A stretch of DNA of 64,000 nt from an uncultured Salinicoccus sp. (GCA_947494965.1 CANLWV010000002.1:186001-250000), one strand, 5' to 3'. Shown: positions 20,009 to 30,925, counted from the first letter of the stretch. A program made the numbers and translations. Notes: generated from the sequence alone by a model not told the origin.

Positions 20009-20797
20009 TTAAGTTATAAGAGGCAGTATGTTCATAAGGGGCAGTACAAAAATAAAGCTGTCGAAGCGATCAAGGACGCCACCGTGTCCCGGAAGCAGTC
20101 TACCTGAGTCTTTAACGTCAAAATGCCTCTTAAGGGCCGATTCAACCAGATCTCCAAGTTGGCCGAACATACTGAGTATCATCGTCAGCAATAGGAAGAG
20201 CAGAATTTGTACGCCTTCGATCCATCCCATGAAGTAAAACAATAGACCGAGCAGGACACTGCAGAATATTCCCCCCAAAAACCCTTCTATCGTCTTATTG
20301 GGACTGATCTGCGGCCATAATTTACGCCTGCCGAATGCTCTGCCGAATAAGTATGCACCAGTATCCGTCACCCAGACAATGAGCAGTGCATAGAGTATGT
20401 AGATGAGGCCTGCTTCCCGTGTCTCATAGAAGTACATGAATCCGATGCCGACATAAGCTACAGCGAGCACGCAAAAACCCATGTCCACAAACGAAAATCT
20501 ATTTTTGCTGATGACGGTGAAACTCAACATCAACAACGCCATCACGATGATCAGATCAACCTGAAAAACTGATATGTGTGGCATATAGGATTCCTGGGGC
20601 ATCATGATGATGAATAATGCCACCATGGACAAGATTCCAGGTATGGAAAATATGTGGATGCGGTTCATTTTCAAAATTTCATAAAGTGCTGTATAGGCAA
20701 GTAGAAAAACGGCAATCAGAAGTGGCCAGGCCCCCCATACGACGATTGGCACGAATATAAGCAACGCGATGATTGCGGTGATGGTTCTTGTCTTCAT
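20009..20797 (-). CDS. cdsA: Phosphatidate cytidylyltransferase (CDP-diglyceride synthase)
   Basis: 262 residues from the ATG at 20797 ([12 protein letters not shown]), which has an AGGAGGAG ribosome site; the open frame extends further but overlaps uppS. It makes CDP-diacylglycerol for phospholipid synthesis in the membrane. Several transmembrane helices are evident. The family signature with [12 protein letters not shown] and the C-terminal [33 protein letters not shown] region are present. It lies between uppS and dxr. Confidence 0.95.
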   Translation of the reverse strand: MKTRTITAIIALLIFVPIVVWGAWPLLIAVFLLAYTALYEILKMNRIHIFSIPGILSMVALFIIMMPQESYMPHISVFQVDLIIVMALLMLSFTVISKNRFSFVDMGFCVLAVAYVGIGFMYFYETREAGLIYILYALLIVWVTDTGAYLFGRAFGRRKLWPQISPNKTIEGFLGGIFCSVLLGLLFYFMGWIEGVQILLFLLLTMILSMFGQLGDLVESALKRHFDVKDSGRLLPGHGGVLDRFDSFIFVLPLMNILPLIT

Positions 20798-20798
20798 G

Positions 20799-21548
20799 TT
20801 ACTCCTCCTCTTGGCCAAGTCCCCCAAATCGTCTCTCACGCCTACAATATTGTGAAATCATTTGATCTAGTTCATCAACTGAATATTCTGGCCAAAGTGT
20901 TTCTGTAAAAAATAATTCGCTGTATGATGACTGCCATAATAAAAAGTTGCTCAGCCGATATTCGCCACTTGTACGAATCAGCATCTCCGGATCGGGTATG
21001 TCAGTGGTCATCAGATGGTCATCTACCATATCTGCAGTGATATCCTGAGGTGACACCAGCCCTTTTTCTATTTTGGCGCCTATGTACTTGAAGGCTTCAA
21101 GGAGCTCGTCGCGCCCGCCGTAGTTCAGCGCAAAAACCAAGTTCAGCCCTGTATTGCCACGTGTCTTTTCAACAGCATGCTGAACGGCTTTCTGCGTATG
21201 CTCCGGCAGGGATTCAAGACGTCCGATTGTCGTCACCCTAACGTTCTTCTCATCTAATTCAGGAAGGAAAGTACCGAGAAAATCACCTGGCAGCTTCATC
21301 AGGTAATTGACCTCACTGCTTGGCCGGGACCAGTTTTCTGTGGAAAAAGCATATAGGGTGAGATACTTTATACCCAAATCGGAAGCATGACGTGTTATAC
21401 GTTTGACGTTCTGCATGCCTTCGTAGTGGCCGCTCACTCTTGGTTTGTTTTTCCGTTTGGCATATCTGCCGTTTCCATCCATGATGATGGCAATATGTTC
21501 AGGCAGCCCCTTTTCTGTCTTTATTTCTTGCTTCTTCCTACGAAACAT
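20799..21548 (-). CDS. uppS: Undecaprenyl diphosphate synthase
   Basis: 249 residues. This cis-prenyltransferase builds the C55 lipid carrier for peptidoglycan and teichoic acid. Motif I with [15 protein letters not shown] holds the catalytic aspartate at residue 24. The later YALSTENW-type block appears as [12 protein letters not shown], and the C-terminal [16 protein letters not shown] and [11 protein letters not shown] are typical. ATG at 21548 after CAGGAGGATT. First gene of the uppS-cdsA-dxr-rseP-proS-polC run, with its own promoter. Confidence 0.97.
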   Translation of the reverse strand: MFRRKKQEIKTEKGLPEHIAIIMDGNGRYAKRKNKPRVSGHYEGMQNVKRITRHASDLGIKYLTLYAFSTENWSRPSSEVNYLMKLPGDFLGTFLPELDEKNVRVTTIGRLESLPEHTQKAVQHAVEKTRGNTGLNLVFALNYGGRDELLEAFKYIGAKIEKGLVSPQDITADMVDDHLMTTDIPDPEMLIRTSGEYRLSNFLLWQSSYSELFFTETLWPEYSVDELDQMISQYCRRERRFGGLGQEEE

Positions 21549-21577
21549 AACAATCCTCCTGAAGCATTATAATTATT

Positions 21578-21606
21578 AGTATACATTTATAATAAAGAGT
21601 CCTCAA
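21578..21606 (-). promoter_or_regulatory. Sigma-A promoter of the uppS operon
   Basis: TTGAGG (21601-21606), 17-base spacer, TATACT (21578-21583), between the frr terminator and uppS. Confidence 0.7.
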
Positions 21607-21636
21607 TCAATTTATTCTACCATAAATCGGAGGCAT

Positions 21637-21664
21637 AAAAAAAATAGGCAGGAAACTCCTGCCT
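21637..21664 (-). terminator. Intrinsic terminator of frr
   Basis: 8-bp stem AGGCAGGA/TCCTGCCT with a 3-nt loop, followed on the minus strand by A and eight T. Confidence 0.9.
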
Positions 21665-21680
21665 TAAAATATCATTTGGT

Positions 21681-22238
21681 TTAGACTGACATAATATCCT
21701 TTTCTTTTTCGTCACAAATGGCATCAATTTCATTAATGTACTTATCTGTAAGTTGCTGCACATCATCACTATAGCTTCTGAGGTCATCCTCAGTCAGTTC
21801 ACCATCTTTTTCAAGGCGCTTCAATTCGTCATTTGCTTCGCGTCTGACATTCCGGATTGCAACTTTAGCATTCTCGCCTTCCTTGCGTGCATCTTTGACG
21901 AATTCTTTACGGCGCTCTTCCGTAAGTTGAGGCACCGTGATGCGGATCATTGTACCATCACTTGTCGGATTTACACCCAAGTCTGCCTGCTGTATCGCTT
22001 TCAGAACATCGTCTACAGAGCTTTTGTCATAAGGCGTGACAGTAAGCATCCTTGCTTCCGGCACAGCGATTCCTGCAAGCTGATTCACTGGAGTCGGAGC
22101 ACCATAGTAATTCACCATTACACGATCGAGCATGTTCGAGCTCGCACGGCCTGTACGGATGGTGGCGAGTTCCCTGTTCAGGTTATCCAATGATTTACTC
22201 ATCTTTTGTTTAGCGTCCTTAAGAACTGATTCACTCAT
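21681..22238 (-). CDS. frr: Ribosome recycling factor
   Basis: 185 residues from the ATG at 22238 ([13 protein letters not shown]), the standard RRF length. With EF-G it splits post-termination ribosomes. The frame runs 47 codons further upstream, but those codons overlap pyrH and the AGGAGAG site favours 22238. Core features are [23 protein letters not shown] and the long three-helix bundle with [16 protein letters not shown] sequence. It follows pyrH, the usual order. Confidence 0.97.
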   Translation of the reverse strand: MSESVLKDAKQKMSKSLDNLNRELATIRTGRASSNMLDRVMVNYYGAPTPVNQLAGIAVPEARMLTVTPYDKSSVDDVLKAIQQADLGVNPTSDGTMIRITVPQLTEERRKEFVKDARKEGENAKVAIRNVRREANDELKRLEKDGELTEDDLRSYSDDVQQLTDKYINEIDAICDEKEKDIMSV

Positions 22239-22254
22239 TTGTTTTTCTCTCCTG

Positions 22255-22977
22255 TTATTTTGTAATTTCTGTACCGATGGTCTCACCCGATACTGCACGT
22301 TTAATGTTGCCTTGTTCTGTAATCGAAAATACCACAAGCGGTATGTCATTGTCCATACAGAAGGATGAAGCTGTGGCATCCATGACCTGCAGATTTTCCT
22401 GCAGCATTTCCATATAGGTCAATTTTTCGTATTTGTAGGCGTTTGAATCCGTCTTTGGATCTGCAGAGTAGACACCGTCGACGTTATTCTTGCCCATCAA
22501 TATGACATCCGCTTCGACTTCAGCTGCCCTGAGTGCTGCTGTTGTGTCTGTTGAGAAGTATGGGTTGCCGATTCCAGCTGCAAAAATGACGATACGTCCT
22601 TTTTCCAGATGCCTGATTGCCCGCCTTCTGATATATGGTTCAGCAACTTGCTTCATCTCGATTGATGTAAGCACACGTGTTTCACATTCAAGTTGCTCAA
22701 GACTGTCTTGGAGCGCCAGGGAATTCATCACTGTAGCGAGCATTCCCATATAGTCTGCCGTGCCGCGGTCCATGCCCAGATCACTTCCAACTTTACCTCT
22801 CCATATATTGCCGCCGCCGACGATTACGGCGATTTCCACGCCAAGTTCCTTTGCTTCGAAAACTTGCTTCGCAATATTCTTGATGACTACCGGATTTATT
22901 CCGAATCCATCTTCTCCAGCCAATGCTTCGCCGCTTAATTTCAATACGATCCGTTTAAATTTGGAAGTTTCAGGCAT
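22255..22977 (-). CDS. pyrH: UMP kinase
   Basis: 240 residues from the ATG at 22977 ([16 protein letters not shown]); an ATG three codons upstream lies too close to the AAGG site. It phosphorylates UMP to UDP for nucleotide synthesis. The amino-acid-kinase fold shows [18 protein letters not shown] and the GTGNPYF-like segment [17 protein letters not shown]. It lies in the conserved rpsB-tsf-pyrH-frr block. The tsf terminator lies just upstream and no convincing promoter fits the 40-base gap, so expression may depend on read-through. Confidence 0.96.
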   Translation of the reverse strand: MPETSKFKRIVLKLSGEALAGEDGFGINPVVIKNIAKQVFEAKELGVEIAVIVGGGNIWRGKVGSDLGMDRGTADYMGMLATVMNSLALQDSLEQLECETRVLTSIEMKQVAEPYIRRRAIRHLEKGRIVIFAAGIGNPYFSTDTTAALRAAEVEADVILMGKNNVDGVYSADPKTDSNAYKYEKLTYMEMLQENLQVMDATASSFCMDNDIPLVVFSITEQGNIKRAVSGETIGTEITK

Positions 22978-23018
22978 AAGTCCCATCCTTACTTAATTTT
23001 TATATGAAATCAATTTAG

Positions 23019-23043
23019 AAAAAAAGACACCGAAGTGTCTTTT
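23019..23043 (-). terminator. Intrinsic terminator of tsf
   Basis: Stem AAAAGACAC/GTGTCTTTT closed by a stable TTCG tetraloop on the minus strand and followed by a T-run; it begins right after the tsf stop. Confidence 0.9.
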
Positions 23044-23045
23044 CC

Positions 23046-23924
23046 TTACTTATTCACTTGACCCATTACTTCATCAGCAAAGTTTTCTTCTCTCTTTTCG
23101 AGACCTTCGCCGACTTCAAAACGGATGAAGTTTTTAAGTGTACCGCCTTTGGATTTGAGGAACTCTTCAACAGTCTGATCGGAATCTTTGACGAACGGCT
23201 GATCCACGATGCAGATTTCTTCGAGGTATTTGCGCATTCTGCCTTCAACCATCTTATCTACGATGTTTTCAGGTTTTCCTTCATTAAGAGCTTGCTGTTT
23301 GAGGACTTCTCTTTCGTGGTCCAACTCTTCTTGTGAAACGTCGTCCTTGGAAACATATTTTGGATTCAGTGCTGCTGCATGCATCGCTACATCTTTAGCC
23401 GCTTCTACATCTGTAGAGCCTTCAACCAACGTAAGCACGCCGATGCGTCCGCCCATGTGAAGGTATTCGCCGAATGCATCATTGTCTGTCTTTTCAGCCA
23501 GTGCAAACCTTCTCAAAGTGAGTTTTTCACCAATTTTCGCGACAGCTTCCTTCATCGCGTCGTCAACTTTTTTACCATTCATCTCTGAAGCGTTCAATTC
23601 ATCGAGATCATGTGGTTTAGTCGTCAGAATATGCTCAGCGATATCCTGAACCAACTTCTGGAACTCTTCGTTGCGTGCAACAAAGTCTGTTTCTGAGTTG
23701 ATTTCAACGATTACGCCATCGTTGCCTTTGGAAGCAACGTGTACAAGGCCTTCAGCCGCGATACGATCCGCTTTTTTGGCTGCTTTGGACATACCTTTTT
23801 CGCGTAGATAATCTACTGCTTTATCGATGTCGCCGTCAGTCTCCTGGAGTGCTTTTTTGCAGTCCATCATGCCTGCACCCGTTCTTTCACGTAGTTCTTT
23901 AACCATTTTTGCAGTAATAGCCAT
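23046..23924 (-). CDS. tsf: Elongation factor Ts
   Basis: 292 residues. Nucleotide-exchange factor that recharges EF-Tu with GTP. The N-terminal UBA-like domain with [19 protein letters not shown] and the [10 protein letters not shown] motif of the core are unmistakable. ATG at 23924. Second gene of the rpsB-tsf unit. A terminator and a second folded segment lie between rpsB and tsf, so EF-Ts output is probably set by read-through. Confidence 0.98.
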   Translation of the reverse strand: MAITAKMVKELRERTGAGMMDCKKALQETDGDIDKAVDYLREKGMSKAAKKADRIAAEGLVHVASKGNDGVIVEINSETDFVARNEEFQKLVQDIAEHILTTKPHDLDELNASEMNGKKVDDAMKEAVAKIGEKLTLRRFALAEKTDNDAFGEYLHMGGRIGVLTLVEGSTDVEAAKDVAMHAAALNPKYVSKDDVSQEELDHEREVLKQQALNEGKPENIVDKMVEGRMRKYLEEICIVDQPFVKDSDQTVEEFLKSKGGTLKNFIRFEVGEGLEKREENFADEVMGQVNK

Positions 23925-23950
23925 TTATAATCCTCCTGGTCTTTAAATTC

Positions 23951-23980
23951 GGGAGTTTATGCCTTAGGGCAAAGGCTCCC
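23951..23980 (-). promoter_or_regulatory. Folded segment in the tsf leader
   Basis: On the minus strand GGGAG...CTCCC encloses CCTT/AAGG with a 6-nt loop and a 6-nt bulge. It lies between the rpsB terminator and the tsf ribosome site. No known RNA element is recognised. Confidence 0.3.
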
Positions 23981-23987
23981 ACCTTTT

Positions 23988-24020
23988 AAAAAAGGTGATA
24001 AGAATAAATAACTTATCACC
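23988..24020 (-). terminator. Intrinsic terminator after rpsB
   Basis: 9-bp stem GGTGATAAG/CTTATCACC with a 9-nt loop, followed on the minus strand by TTTTTT. It is 15 bases past the rpsB stop and ahead of tsf. Confidence 0.82.
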
Positions 24021-24034
24021 GTTTGAACATGTCT

Positions 24035-24814
24035 CTATTTGCTTTCGCCAGCTTCAACCGTTTCAGTGGTTTCTTCAGAGTCTTCTTCTGTCATGTCGAT
24101 ATTCTGCTCTTCAGCAATCTCATCGTCTGAAACGCCGCGTTGTCCTTCAAGTACTGCATCGGCCATTTTACTGGTCATGAGCCTTACTGCACGGATAGCG
24201 TCATCGTTAGCCGGGATGACATAGTCGATTTCGTCCGGATCACAGTTCGTATCCACCATTGCGACAATAGGGATACCAAGTTTTTTCGCTTCGGCAATCG
24301 CATTGCGTTCTTTTCTTGGGTCAACGATGAAGAGTGCTTTTGGCATCTCTTTCATTTCACGTATACCACCAAGGAATTTGATGAGACGTGCATATTCCTT
24401 GCGCAACTCGACTACTTCCTTTTTAGGCAGTACATCGAATGTACCATTCTCTTCCATCTTTTCGATTTCAGAGATGCGGCGGATACGCTTGGATATTGTT
24501 TTGTAGTTTGTCAGGATACCACCGAGCCATCTTTGGTTGACGTAAAGTTGACCAGCACGCTCAGCCTCTTCTTTGATTGAATCCTGTGCTTGCTTTTTAG
24601 TACCTACGAATAGTACTTTGCCACCTTCTTCAGAGACGCTTTTTACAAACTCATAAGCTTCCCCTACTTTTTTAACCGTCTTTTGCAGGTCGATGATATA
24701 GATGCCGTTTCTTTCCGTGAAGATGTATCTCTTCATCTTAGGGTTCCAACGGCGCGTCTGGTGACCGAAATGCACACCAGCTTCGAGCAGTTGCTTCATA
24801 GTAATTACTGCCAT
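24035..24814 (-). CDS. rpsB: 30S ribosomal protein S2
   Basis: 259 residues. Structural protein of the small subunit. It begins [27 protein letters not shown], written here in full only as a guide to the conserved [13 protein letters not shown] motif, and continues with IYIIDLQKT and FVGTKKQAQ. The C-terminus is an acidic tail rich in Glu and Thr, as in other Bacillales. ATG at 24814 after AGAGGAGG. First gene of the rpsB-tsf block, with a strong promoter and a 100-base structured leader. Confidence 0.98.
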   Translation of the reverse strand: MAVITMKQLLEAGVHFGHQTRRWNPKMKRYIFTERNGIYIIDLQKTVKKVGEAYEFVKSVSEEGGKVLFVGTKKQAQDSIKEEAERAGQLYVNQRWLGGILTNYKTISKRIRRISEIEKMEENGTFDVLPKKEVVELRKEYARLIKFLGGIREMKEMPKALFIVDPRKERNAIAEAKKLGIPIVAMVDTNCDPDEIDYVIPANDDAIRAVRLMTSKMADAVLEGQRGVSDDEIAEEQNIDMTEEDSEETTETVEAGESK

Positions 24815-24918
24815 AATTGATTTCCTCCTCTGGTTTTTCCTCCAGTACAGCTATGGAAACGACCGTAAGGCACCTGTTTCCACTTCACCGGACTGTGCGT
24901 AATTGGCTTTTTCAGCCG
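24815..24918 (-). promoter_or_regulatory. Structured 5' leader of rpsB
   Basis: About 100 bases separate the promoter from rpsB. They contain a 7-bp stem TGGAAAC/GTTTCCA, flanked by CAGT/ACTG that could close a larger helix. Position and folding suggest autoregulation by S2, but no defined consensus was matched. Confidence 0.4.
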
Positions 24919-24924
24919 TTAAAT

Positions 24925-24953
24925 AATATACCATACTTTAGCCGATAAATCAA
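24925..24953 (-). promoter_or_regulatory. Sigma-A promoter of rpsB-tsf
   Basis: TTGATT (24948-24953), 17-base spacer ending in TGG, then TATATT (24925-24930), so an extended -10 element as well. Confidence 0.8.
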
Positions 24954-24961
24954 ACTTTGAT

Positions 24962-25732
24962 TTAGCTATCTTTTCTGAGCTCTGGCAGGAAATCCTCTTT
25001 TTTAACTTTGATGAATGTCCCTTTCATTCCGAGTGATCTTGACTCTATGACACCTGCACTTTCAAGTTTGCGCAGCGCATTTACGATTACGGAGCGGGTG
25101 ATGCCGACGCGGTCAGCCACTTTTGAGGCGACAAGCAGACCTTCATCGGAGCCGAGTTCATCAAAAATGTGTTCGATAGCTTCGCGCTCAGAATATGACA
25201 GGGAGCGAATCGCCATGGATATGCTTGCCTTATCCCTTGCTTTCTGTTCTACTTCTTCCTGCTTTTCACGAAGTATCTCCATGCCGACCACTGTACCCGC
25301 GTACTCTGCCAATACGAGATCGCTCGTTTCAAACTTCTCGGTTACGCGTCCGAGGACGAGCGTACCCAGACGCTCTCCGCCGCCGAATACCGGTACGATG
25401 CATGTTTCAGAGTCCTGGAAGGAATCTTCAGTCGGGAAGACTGTCATCGCATCATCAAAACTGATGTTTTCTTTCGTTTCGCTGATCTTCATGATCATGT
25501 CCACATATTCCTGCGGGAACCTTCTCTGTTCAAGCATATCGTATATTCTTGGATTTTCGATTTTCTGGTTGATGCCATATCCAAGAAGCTTGCCTTTACG
25601 CGAGACGATGAAGACATTACATTCAATGACCCCACTCAGTTTTTCGGATACTTCCTTGAAATCTACTTTGACACCTTCTTGACTTTGAATAAGTTTGTTA
25701 ATTTCCCGTGTTTTCTGCAATAAATTCTCCAT
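24962..25732 (-). CDS. codY: GTP- and branched-chain-amino-acid-sensing transcriptional repressor CodY
   Basis: 256 residues. Global regulator that represses amino-acid synthesis, transport and virulence-type genes when GTP and branched-chain amino acids are plentiful. An N-terminal GAF domain (about 1-155) is followed by a C-terminal winged helix-turn-helix (203-230, with [20 protein letters not shown]). ATG at 25732 after AAAGGAGAA. Last gene of xerC-hslV-hslU-codY, the same operon as codV-codW-codX-codY in B. subtilis. I saw no clear CodY box in the intergenic regions. Confidence 0.97.
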   Translation of the reverse strand: MENLLQKTREINKLIQSQEGVKVDFKEVSEKLSGVIECNVFIVSRKGKLLGYGINQKIENPRIYDMLEQRRFPQEYVDMIMKISETKENISFDDAMTVFPTEDSFQDSETCIVPVFGGGERLGTLVLGRVTEKFETSDLVLAEYAGTVVGMEILREKQEEVEQKARDKASISMAIRSLSYSEREAIEHIFDELGSDEGLLVASKVADRVGITRSVIVNALRKLESAGVIESRSLGMKGTFIKVKKEDFLPELRKDS

Positions 25733-25751
25733 TGCTGATTCTCCTTTAGAT

Positions 25752-27122
25752 TTATAATATGAATGCGCTCAGATTCTTATCTGATTTTATGTTGTTGAGT
25801 CTCGATGAAACGTATTGCTCTGTAATTTCCACATGGGCACCTTGCATACCGCTTGCTTCAAACAGTAGTTCTTCCAGTAGCGTCTCCAATATGGTATGGA
25901 GCCTTCTCGCCCCGATGTCATCGGTTCCGCTGTTAACTTCAAAAGCAATTTCGGCAAGCGTATGGATGGCTGCTTCAGTGAAGGATATCGTGACGCCTTC
26001 TGTAGCAAGCAGTGCTTCATACTGCTTGACCAAAGAACTTTTCGGTTCCTTCAAAATCTTCTCGAAATCTTCGGTTTTAAGTTTATCCAATTCCACCCGG
26101 ATCGGGAAACGCCCCTGCAATTCAGGTATGAGATCGCTTGGTTTTGCCACATGGAATGCCCCTGCACCTATGAAGAGGATATGCTCAGTGGCTACTGGAC
26201 CATACTTGGTCTGAACCGTACTGCCCTCCACAATAGGCAAGATATCCCTCTGTACGCCCTCACGCGAAACATCGCCTGAATTCTGTCCACCTTTTGCGAT
26301 CTTATCCATTTCATCGATGAATATGATGCCCATGGTTTCTGCCAAGGAGATTGCCTCATCGTTCACACTGTCGGTGTCGATTATCTTTTCTGCTTCTTGC
26401 CGCTTCAGATATCCCCGGGCTTTGCTGACAGGCATGGTTCTTTTGTGCTTATTCTTTGGCATGAACTGCTTCAGCATATCCTGCATGCCACTATTGTCCA
26501 TACCAGGCATCATCATTCCCATCGGATTCTGCTCCTGTTCCACTTCAATCGTTACATCCGTATCTTCCAGATGGCCTGCTGCGAGCTTTTCCCTCAGGTT
26601 CATGCGCTTCGTCCTGACTTCAGGGGTCACTTCTTCGACCGGTTCATCCGATTGCTGGTTCATGAACATTTCGAAAGGGTTGGAGCTCTGCTTGTTCCTT
26701 TTTTCGCCGGGGGCAAGTAAGGTGATCAGACGTTCTTCAGCAAGTTTCTCCGCATCTTCCTCCACGAGCCTCATCTTCTCTTCCTTGACGATTTTTACGC
26801 TGGCTTCGACCAGATCACGTACCATGCTTTCCACATCGCGGCCAACATAGCCGACTTCCGTGAATTTCGTCGCTTCCACTTTAGAGAAGGGTGCTCCGGT
26901 GAGCTTTGCCATCCTTCTTGCGATCTCTGTCTTGCCGACACCGGTGGGGCCGATCATCAAGATGTTTTTTGGTACCACTTCAGCTTTCAGCGAATCGTCC
27001 AGCTGCATGCGACGATGTCTGTTCCTCATGGCGATTGCCACTTTGCGCTTTGCTTCATGCTGACCGATGATATCCTCATCGAGCCGCTTTGTTATTTCTC
27101 TTGGCGTCAGATTATCTTTCAC
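25752..27122 (-). CDS. hslU: ATP-dependent protease ATPase subunit HslU (ClpY)
   Basis: 456 residues. AAA+ unfoldase that feeds proteins to the HslV peptidase. The Walker A motif GPTGVGKT is at 58-65, the Walker B segment is [12 protein letters not shown], and the variable I-domain (about 110-235, rich in Met and Gln) is present. The C-terminal sensor region has [18 protein letters not shown] start at 27122 after AAGGAGCG, 14 bases from hslV. Confidence 0.96.
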   Translation of the reverse strand: MKDNLTPREITKRLDEDIIGQHEAKRKVAIAMRNRHRRMQLDDSLKAEVVPKNILMIGPTGVGKTEIARRMAKLTGAPFSKVEATKFTEVGYVGRDVESMVRDLVEASVKIVKEEKMRLVEEDAEKLAEERLITLLAPGEKRNKQSSNPFEMFMNQQSDEPVEEVTPEVRTKRMNLREKLAAGHLEDTDVTIEVEQEQNPMGMMMPGMDNSGMQDMLKQFMPKNKHKRTMPVSKARGYLKRQEAEKIIDTDSVNDEAISLAETMGIIFIDEMDKIAKGGQNSGDVSREGVQRDILPIVEGSTVQTKYGPVATEHILFIGAGAFHVAKPSDLIPELQGRFPIRVELDKLKTEDFEKILKEPKSSLVKQYEALLATEGVTISFTEAAIHTLAEIAFEVNSGTDDIGARRLHTILETLLEELLFEASGMQGAHVEITEQYVSSRLNNIKSDKNLSAFIL

Positions 27123-27136
27123 TTCAAAACGCTCCT

Positions 27137-27676
27137 TTAGTCTATCGTTTCTACAATTATATGGTCATTCGTGAACACACAGATTTCACTGGCGATCAGC
27201 AGACTATCGCGGGCAATCGTTTCTGCGTCGAGGTTGTCGCCATGCTTCTTCATTGCGCGTCCTGCACTCAGTGCAAAGTTACCGCCACTGCCTATAGCCA
27301 GTATGCCGTCATCAGGCTCTATGACTTCGCCTGTGCCGCTGACCAGCAGCATGGTTTCCTTATCCATCACTATGAGCATCGCCTCAAGCTGCCTCAGGAT
27401 TTTATCGCCGCGCCATTCCTTGGCAAGCTCAACTGCCGCTCTTGTCAGGTTGCCATTGTAAGCGTAGAGATTCGCTTCGAATTTTTCAAACAATGTGAAT
27501 GCATCAGCCACACTCCCCGCAAATCCTGCGACTACCTTATCATCGAAAAGCCGCCTCACTTTCCTTGCCGAGTGCTTCATGACGACCTGGTTGCCGAGAG
27601 TCACTTGGCCATCGCCGGCCATTGCCATTTTTCCTTTATGACTGATGCCGAATATCGTCGTTCCTTTTATTGCCAT
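27137..27676 (-). CDS. hslV: ATP-dependent protease peptidase subunit HslV (ClpQ)
   Basis: 179 residues. Proteasome-like peptidase partner of HslU. The protein begins [11 protein letters not shown]; alignment with the E. coli start TTIVSVRRNG makes Thr6 the likely catalytic N-terminal residue after removal of a 5-residue propeptide. GDGQVTLG and [12 protein letters not shown] are typical. In B. subtilis the equivalent protein is known for an N-terminal serine; here it is threonine, as in staphylococci. It lies between xerC and hslU. Confidence 0.96.
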   Translation of the reverse strand: MAIKGTTIFGISHKGKMAMAGDGQVTLGNQVVMKHSARKVRRLFDDKVVAGFAGSVADAFTLFEKFEANLYAYNGNLTRAAVELAKEWRGDKILRQLEAMLIVMDKETMLLVSGTGEVIEPDDGILAIGSGGNFALSAGRAMKKHGDNLDAETIARDSLLIASEICVFTNDHIIVETID

Positions 27677-27680
27677 GTTG

Positions 27681-28562
27681 TCACCTCTTCTGATTCGCTG
27701 GATGGTGCTTCAAGTAAGTTCTCCTCAATTGCTCTTTGGAAACATGAGTATATTGTTGTGTCGTGGATAATGATTCATGCCCCAGAAGTTCCTGGACCGC
27801 CCTTAGATCAGCACCGTTGTTCAACATGTGGGTCGCAAAGCTATGTCTGATCTTATGGGGATGAAGGTGAAAATCACTCGCGCTCTTCTTCACCATCATA
27901 TCGATTGCGTACCGCAGGCCGCGATCGGTGAGTGGGCCATCCCTGTAGTTGACCCAGAGCCTTCCATTAGCTTCTATCACAGCCTTATGTTTATCCACGT
28001 AATTCTTCAATGCCTCACCAGCATGTTCACCAAAGGGGAGGACACGTTCCTTATTCCCTTTACCCCGCACCTTCAAAAGTCCATGATTGAAATCTATATC
28101 ACTGATCTTTAACCCGAGTAGTTCAGATGCGCGCATCCCGGTTGCGTAGAGCAATTCGAGTATCGCCAAGTCACGTTCATACATCTTTGCATCTTTATCC
28201 AATGAATCGAATAGTTTCTCAAGCTCGTTTTCGTACATGAATCCTGGAAGATGCTTCTCTTTTTTCGGGTTTGGCAGATTCGTAAACGGATTGCCGGAAA
28301 GCTCTCCCCTGTCCATAAGATAATTATAGAAACTTCTCAAGGAAGAAATTTTACGGGACACGGTGGATTTGCTCAACCCTTTTTTATAGAGCATATTCAA
28401 GTAGTTTCTTGCATCCATGTACTTGAAAGAAGCATATTCAAGCCCTTCCTGATCAAGGAACTTAAAGAACTCTACGATATCTATCCTATATGCATCTACA
28501 GTATGTGGTGATAAATTACGCTGATATAGAAGCTGTTCAAGGAAATTTTCAAGATGGGACAT
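27681..28562 (-). CDS. xerC: Tyrosine recombinase XerC
   Basis: 293 residues from the ATG at 28562, which has the AAGGCGGTG site; a GTG two codons upstream is less well placed. It resolves chromosome dimers at dif with a partner recombinase. The N-terminal SAM-like domain (about 1-90) is followed by the catalytic domain. The catalytic set is Arg144 (TGMRASE), His236 and Arg239 (HPHKIRH), His262 (LLGHE) and Tyr271 (QQYTHV). First gene of the codY operon. trmFO, usually just upstream, is missing. Confidence 0.95.
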   Translation of the reverse strand: MSHLENFLEQLLYQRNLSPHTVDAYRIDIVEFFKFLDQEGLEYASFKYMDARNYLNMLYKKGLSKSTVSRKISSLRSFYNYLMDRGELSGNPFTNLPNPKKEKHLPGFMYENELEKLFDSLDKDAKMYERDLAILELLYATGMRASELLGLKISDIDFNHGLLKVRGKGNKERVLPFGEHAGEALKNYVDKHKAVIEANGRLWVNYRDGPLTDRGLRYAIDMMVKKSASDFHLHPHKIRHSFATHMLNNGADLRAVQELLGHESLSTTQQYTHVSKEQLRRTYLKHHPANQKR

Positions 28563-28584
28563 GAACACACCGCCTTTTATCAGA

Positions 28585-28614
28585 ATCTTATCACAATTAA
28601 GACGCCAGCATCAA
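28585..28614 (-). promoter_or_regulatory. Promoter of the xerC-hslVU-codY operon
   Basis: TTGATG (28609-28614), 18-base spacer, TAAGAT (28585-28590) preceded by TGA, an extended -10. The rest of the topA-xerC gap (about 28615-28740) shows no gene I can support. Confidence 0.65.
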
Positions 28615-28740
28615 TTGATAGCGGTATGCTGATTCCACCGTTCAATCAATGTCTGTAGCTCCAATAGTATATAATAACCTATTTCTCCTTGAAATGCACA
28701 AAGAAATACGAATATTGCCAATATTTTATGGAGGTCATAG

Positions 28741-28767
28741 AAAAATACCCATACAAAGATGGGTATT
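28741..28767 (-). terminator. Intrinsic terminator of topA
   Basis: 9-bp stem AATACCCAT/ATGGGTATT with a 6-nt loop, followed on the minus strand by TTT; it starts just past the topA stop. Confidence 0.8.
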
Positions 28768-28770
28768 CAT

Positions 28771-30837
28771 CTACTCCGCTTTCTCTTCATAGTCACAGTT
28801 TGTACATTTAACTTTTGCTGTCTTGCCTTTTTTCGTCTCTACCAGATAGTGGTCGCACCTTGGACAATTCCTTCCGATCGGACGGTCCCAAGAAATGAAA
28901 TCACATTCGGGATATCTGTCGCAACCATAGAATATCCGGTTTTTCTTGGACTTCCGCTCAACGACCTGGCCTTTTTCACATTTAGGACAGGTGACGCCTA
29001 TTTCTTTGACGATTGCTTTTGTATTGCGGCAATCGGGGAAATTTGAACATGCCATGAACTTACCATAGCGCCCCATCTTGTAGACCATTGGAGAACCGCA
29101 CTTCTCACAATCTTCACCGGCCGGTTCATCCTTTATTTCTATTTTTTCCATTTCTTCATCAGCACGTGCCACCTGGGGCTCGAAGTTTTTATAGAATTCG
29201 TCGATGACTGCCACCCATGATGCATCACCTTCCGCGATGTCGTCTAGGCTCTTTTCCATAGTCCGCGTAAACTCGGCTTCAATTATATCAGGGAAATATT
29301 GTGTCACCGAATCATTGACGATCTCACCAAGTTCAGTCGGGAAGAAACGCTTCTGATCGATTTTGACATAATTCCGTTTCTGGATCGTATCGAGGGTTGG
29401 AGCATAGGTTGAAGGGCGTCCTATACCCTGCTCTTCCAACGTCTTCACAAGGCGCGCCTCCGTAAACCTCGGAGGTGGCTGGGTGAAGTGCTGATTGGGC
29501 TTGATATCTTTTGAAACGACCGTTTCGCCTTCTTTGATATCCGGCAGCTTGTTCTCCAACTCTTCTTCCTCATCGTCATTTCCTTCAATATAGATCTGCA
29601 TGAATCCTTTGAATTTGATCGTTTGACCGTTACTGCGGAAGATGACTCCATTATTGGACATCTCCATGCGTACGGTGTCCAATATCGCCGGTGCCATCAT
29701 GCTGGCGATGAAACGTTCCCATATAAGCTTATAGAGCCTATACTGATCTCTGGACAAGTACTGCTTCATATTGGCCGGAGACCGGTTGGCACTGGTCGGC
29801 CTTACAGCTTCGTGGGCGTCCTGGCTTCCTTCCGCCTGCGCCTTTGAAGGCATTCTGCCGATGAACTCCTTGCCGTACTCCGCTTCGATATACTCGACGG
29901 CCTCCTTCTGGGCGACCGGCGAGATGCGTGTGGAGTCTGTCCTCATGTAGGTGATGAGCCCGACAGTGCCTCCTTTTTTAATATCGATTCCTTCATAGAG
30001 CTGTTGGGCGACCATCATCGTCTTACGCGCCTTAAAGTTCAGCTTACGGGCCGCTTCCTGCTGCAGGGAAGATGTGGTGAAAGGCTTAGAAGGATTCCTT
30101 TTCTTCTCCTTCTTCTGTACAGAGTCTACAGTGAAGTCGTTTCCTTTCAGCTGTTTCAACACATGTTCGACGTCATCTTTCGTCTTCAGTTTCATCTTGG
30201 CGTCTTCAAGGCGGTTGTACTTTCCTTCAAAATCACTTTTTGAATAATTGAAGAGTCCTGTAATCGTCCAATATTCCTCCGGCTTGAAATTCCGTATTTC
30301 GTTTTCCCGGTCTATGATCAGTTTTAGGGCAACGGACTGGACACGGCCTGCAGACAACCCTTTTTTGACCTTCTTCCATAAGACTGGAGAGATGTTGTAG
30401 CCCACAAGGCGGTCAAGTATACGCCTGGCCTGCTGGGCGTCCACCAACTGCTGATTGATTTCCCCAGGCTGCTTGAAACTTTCTTTGACGGCTTCTTTAG
30501 TTATTTCATTGAACACTACCCTGTAGTATTCCTTATCGTCCCCTAAAGCGTGACTGAGGTGCCATGCTATGGCTTCGCCTTCACGGTCCGGGTCACTCGC
30601 CAGGTATATCCTTTTTGCTTTTTTTGCTTCTTTCTTCAACTCTTTGAGAAGAGGGCCTTTGCCTCTTATCGTAATATATTTAGGTTCATAATTGTTTTCA
30701 GTATCGATTCCTGTCTGACTGCGGGGCAGATCGCGGACATGCCCCATGGACGCAACGACTTTATACCTTTTTCCGAGATACTTCTCTATTGTTTTTGCTT
30801 TAGCAGGCGATTCCACTATTACCAGATTATCTGCCAT
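28771..30837 (-). CDS. topA: DNA topoisomerase I
   Basis: 688 residues. Type IA enzyme that relaxes negative supercoils. The toprim domain has SDPDREGEA (residues 81-89), the active-site tyrosine is Tyr297 in [12 protein letters not shown], and three C-terminal zinc ribbons follow ([24 protein letters not shown]), the last ending at the C-terminus. ATG at 30837 after AAGGAGGCGG. It has its own near-consensus promoter and terminator. It lies between dprA and xerC. Confidence 0.98.
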   Translation of the reverse strand: MADNLVIVESPAKAKTIEKYLGKRYKVVASMGHVRDLPRSQTGIDTENNYEPKYITIRGKGPLLKELKKEAKKAKRIYLASDPDREGEAIAWHLSHALGDDKEYYRVVFNEITKEAVKESFKQPGEINQQLVDAQQARRILDRLVGYNISPVLWKKVKKGLSAGRVQSVALKLIIDRENEIRNFKPEEYWTITGLFNYSKSDFEGKYNRLEDAKMKLKTKDDVEHVLKQLKGNDFTVDSVQKKEKKRNPSKPFTTSSLQQEAARKLNFKARKTMMVAQQLYEGIDIKKGGTVGLITYMRTDSTRISPVAQKEAVEYIEAEYGKEFIGRMPSKAQAEGSQDAHEAVRPTSANRSPANMKQYLSRDQYRLYKLIWERFIASMMAPAILDTVRMEMSNNGVIFRSNGQTIKFKGFMQIYIEGNDDEEEELENKLPDIKEGETVVSKDIKPNQHFTQPPPRFTEARLVKTLEEQGIGRPSTYAPTLDTIQKRNYVKIDQKRFFPTELGEIVNDSVTQYFPDIIEAEFTRTMEKSLDDIAEGDASWVAVIDEFYKNFEPQVARADEEMEKIEIKDEPAGEDCEKCGSPMVYKMGRYGKFMACSNFPDCRNTKAIVKEIGVTCPKCEKGQVVERKSKKNRIFYGCDRYPECDFISWDRPIGRNCPRCDHYLVETKKGKTAKVKCTNCDYEEKAE

Positions 30838-30874
30838 AAGCCGTCCGCCTCCTTATTGGTGTTTTCAAATCCAA

Positions 30875-30904
30875 ATAATACAGTGAATTAAAATTGTTTG
30901 TCAA
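30875..30904 (-). promoter_or_regulatory. Sigma-A promoter of topA
   Basis: Perfect TTGACA (30899-30904), 18-base spacer, TATTAT (30875-30880). Confidence 0.82.
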
Positions 30905-30925
30905 CTATAATTATTTTTAATATTT

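Noticed and set aside
24926-25751. CodY binding box near codY or other intergenic regions
   Set aside because: I found no convincing 15-base AATTTTC-type palindrome in the non-coding stretches.
28611-28721. Minus-strand short open frame between topA and xerC with a hydrophobic start (about 36 codons from a TTG)
   Set aside because: No ribosome site before any start codon, and its end overlaps the xerC promoter. It is more likely a chance frame.
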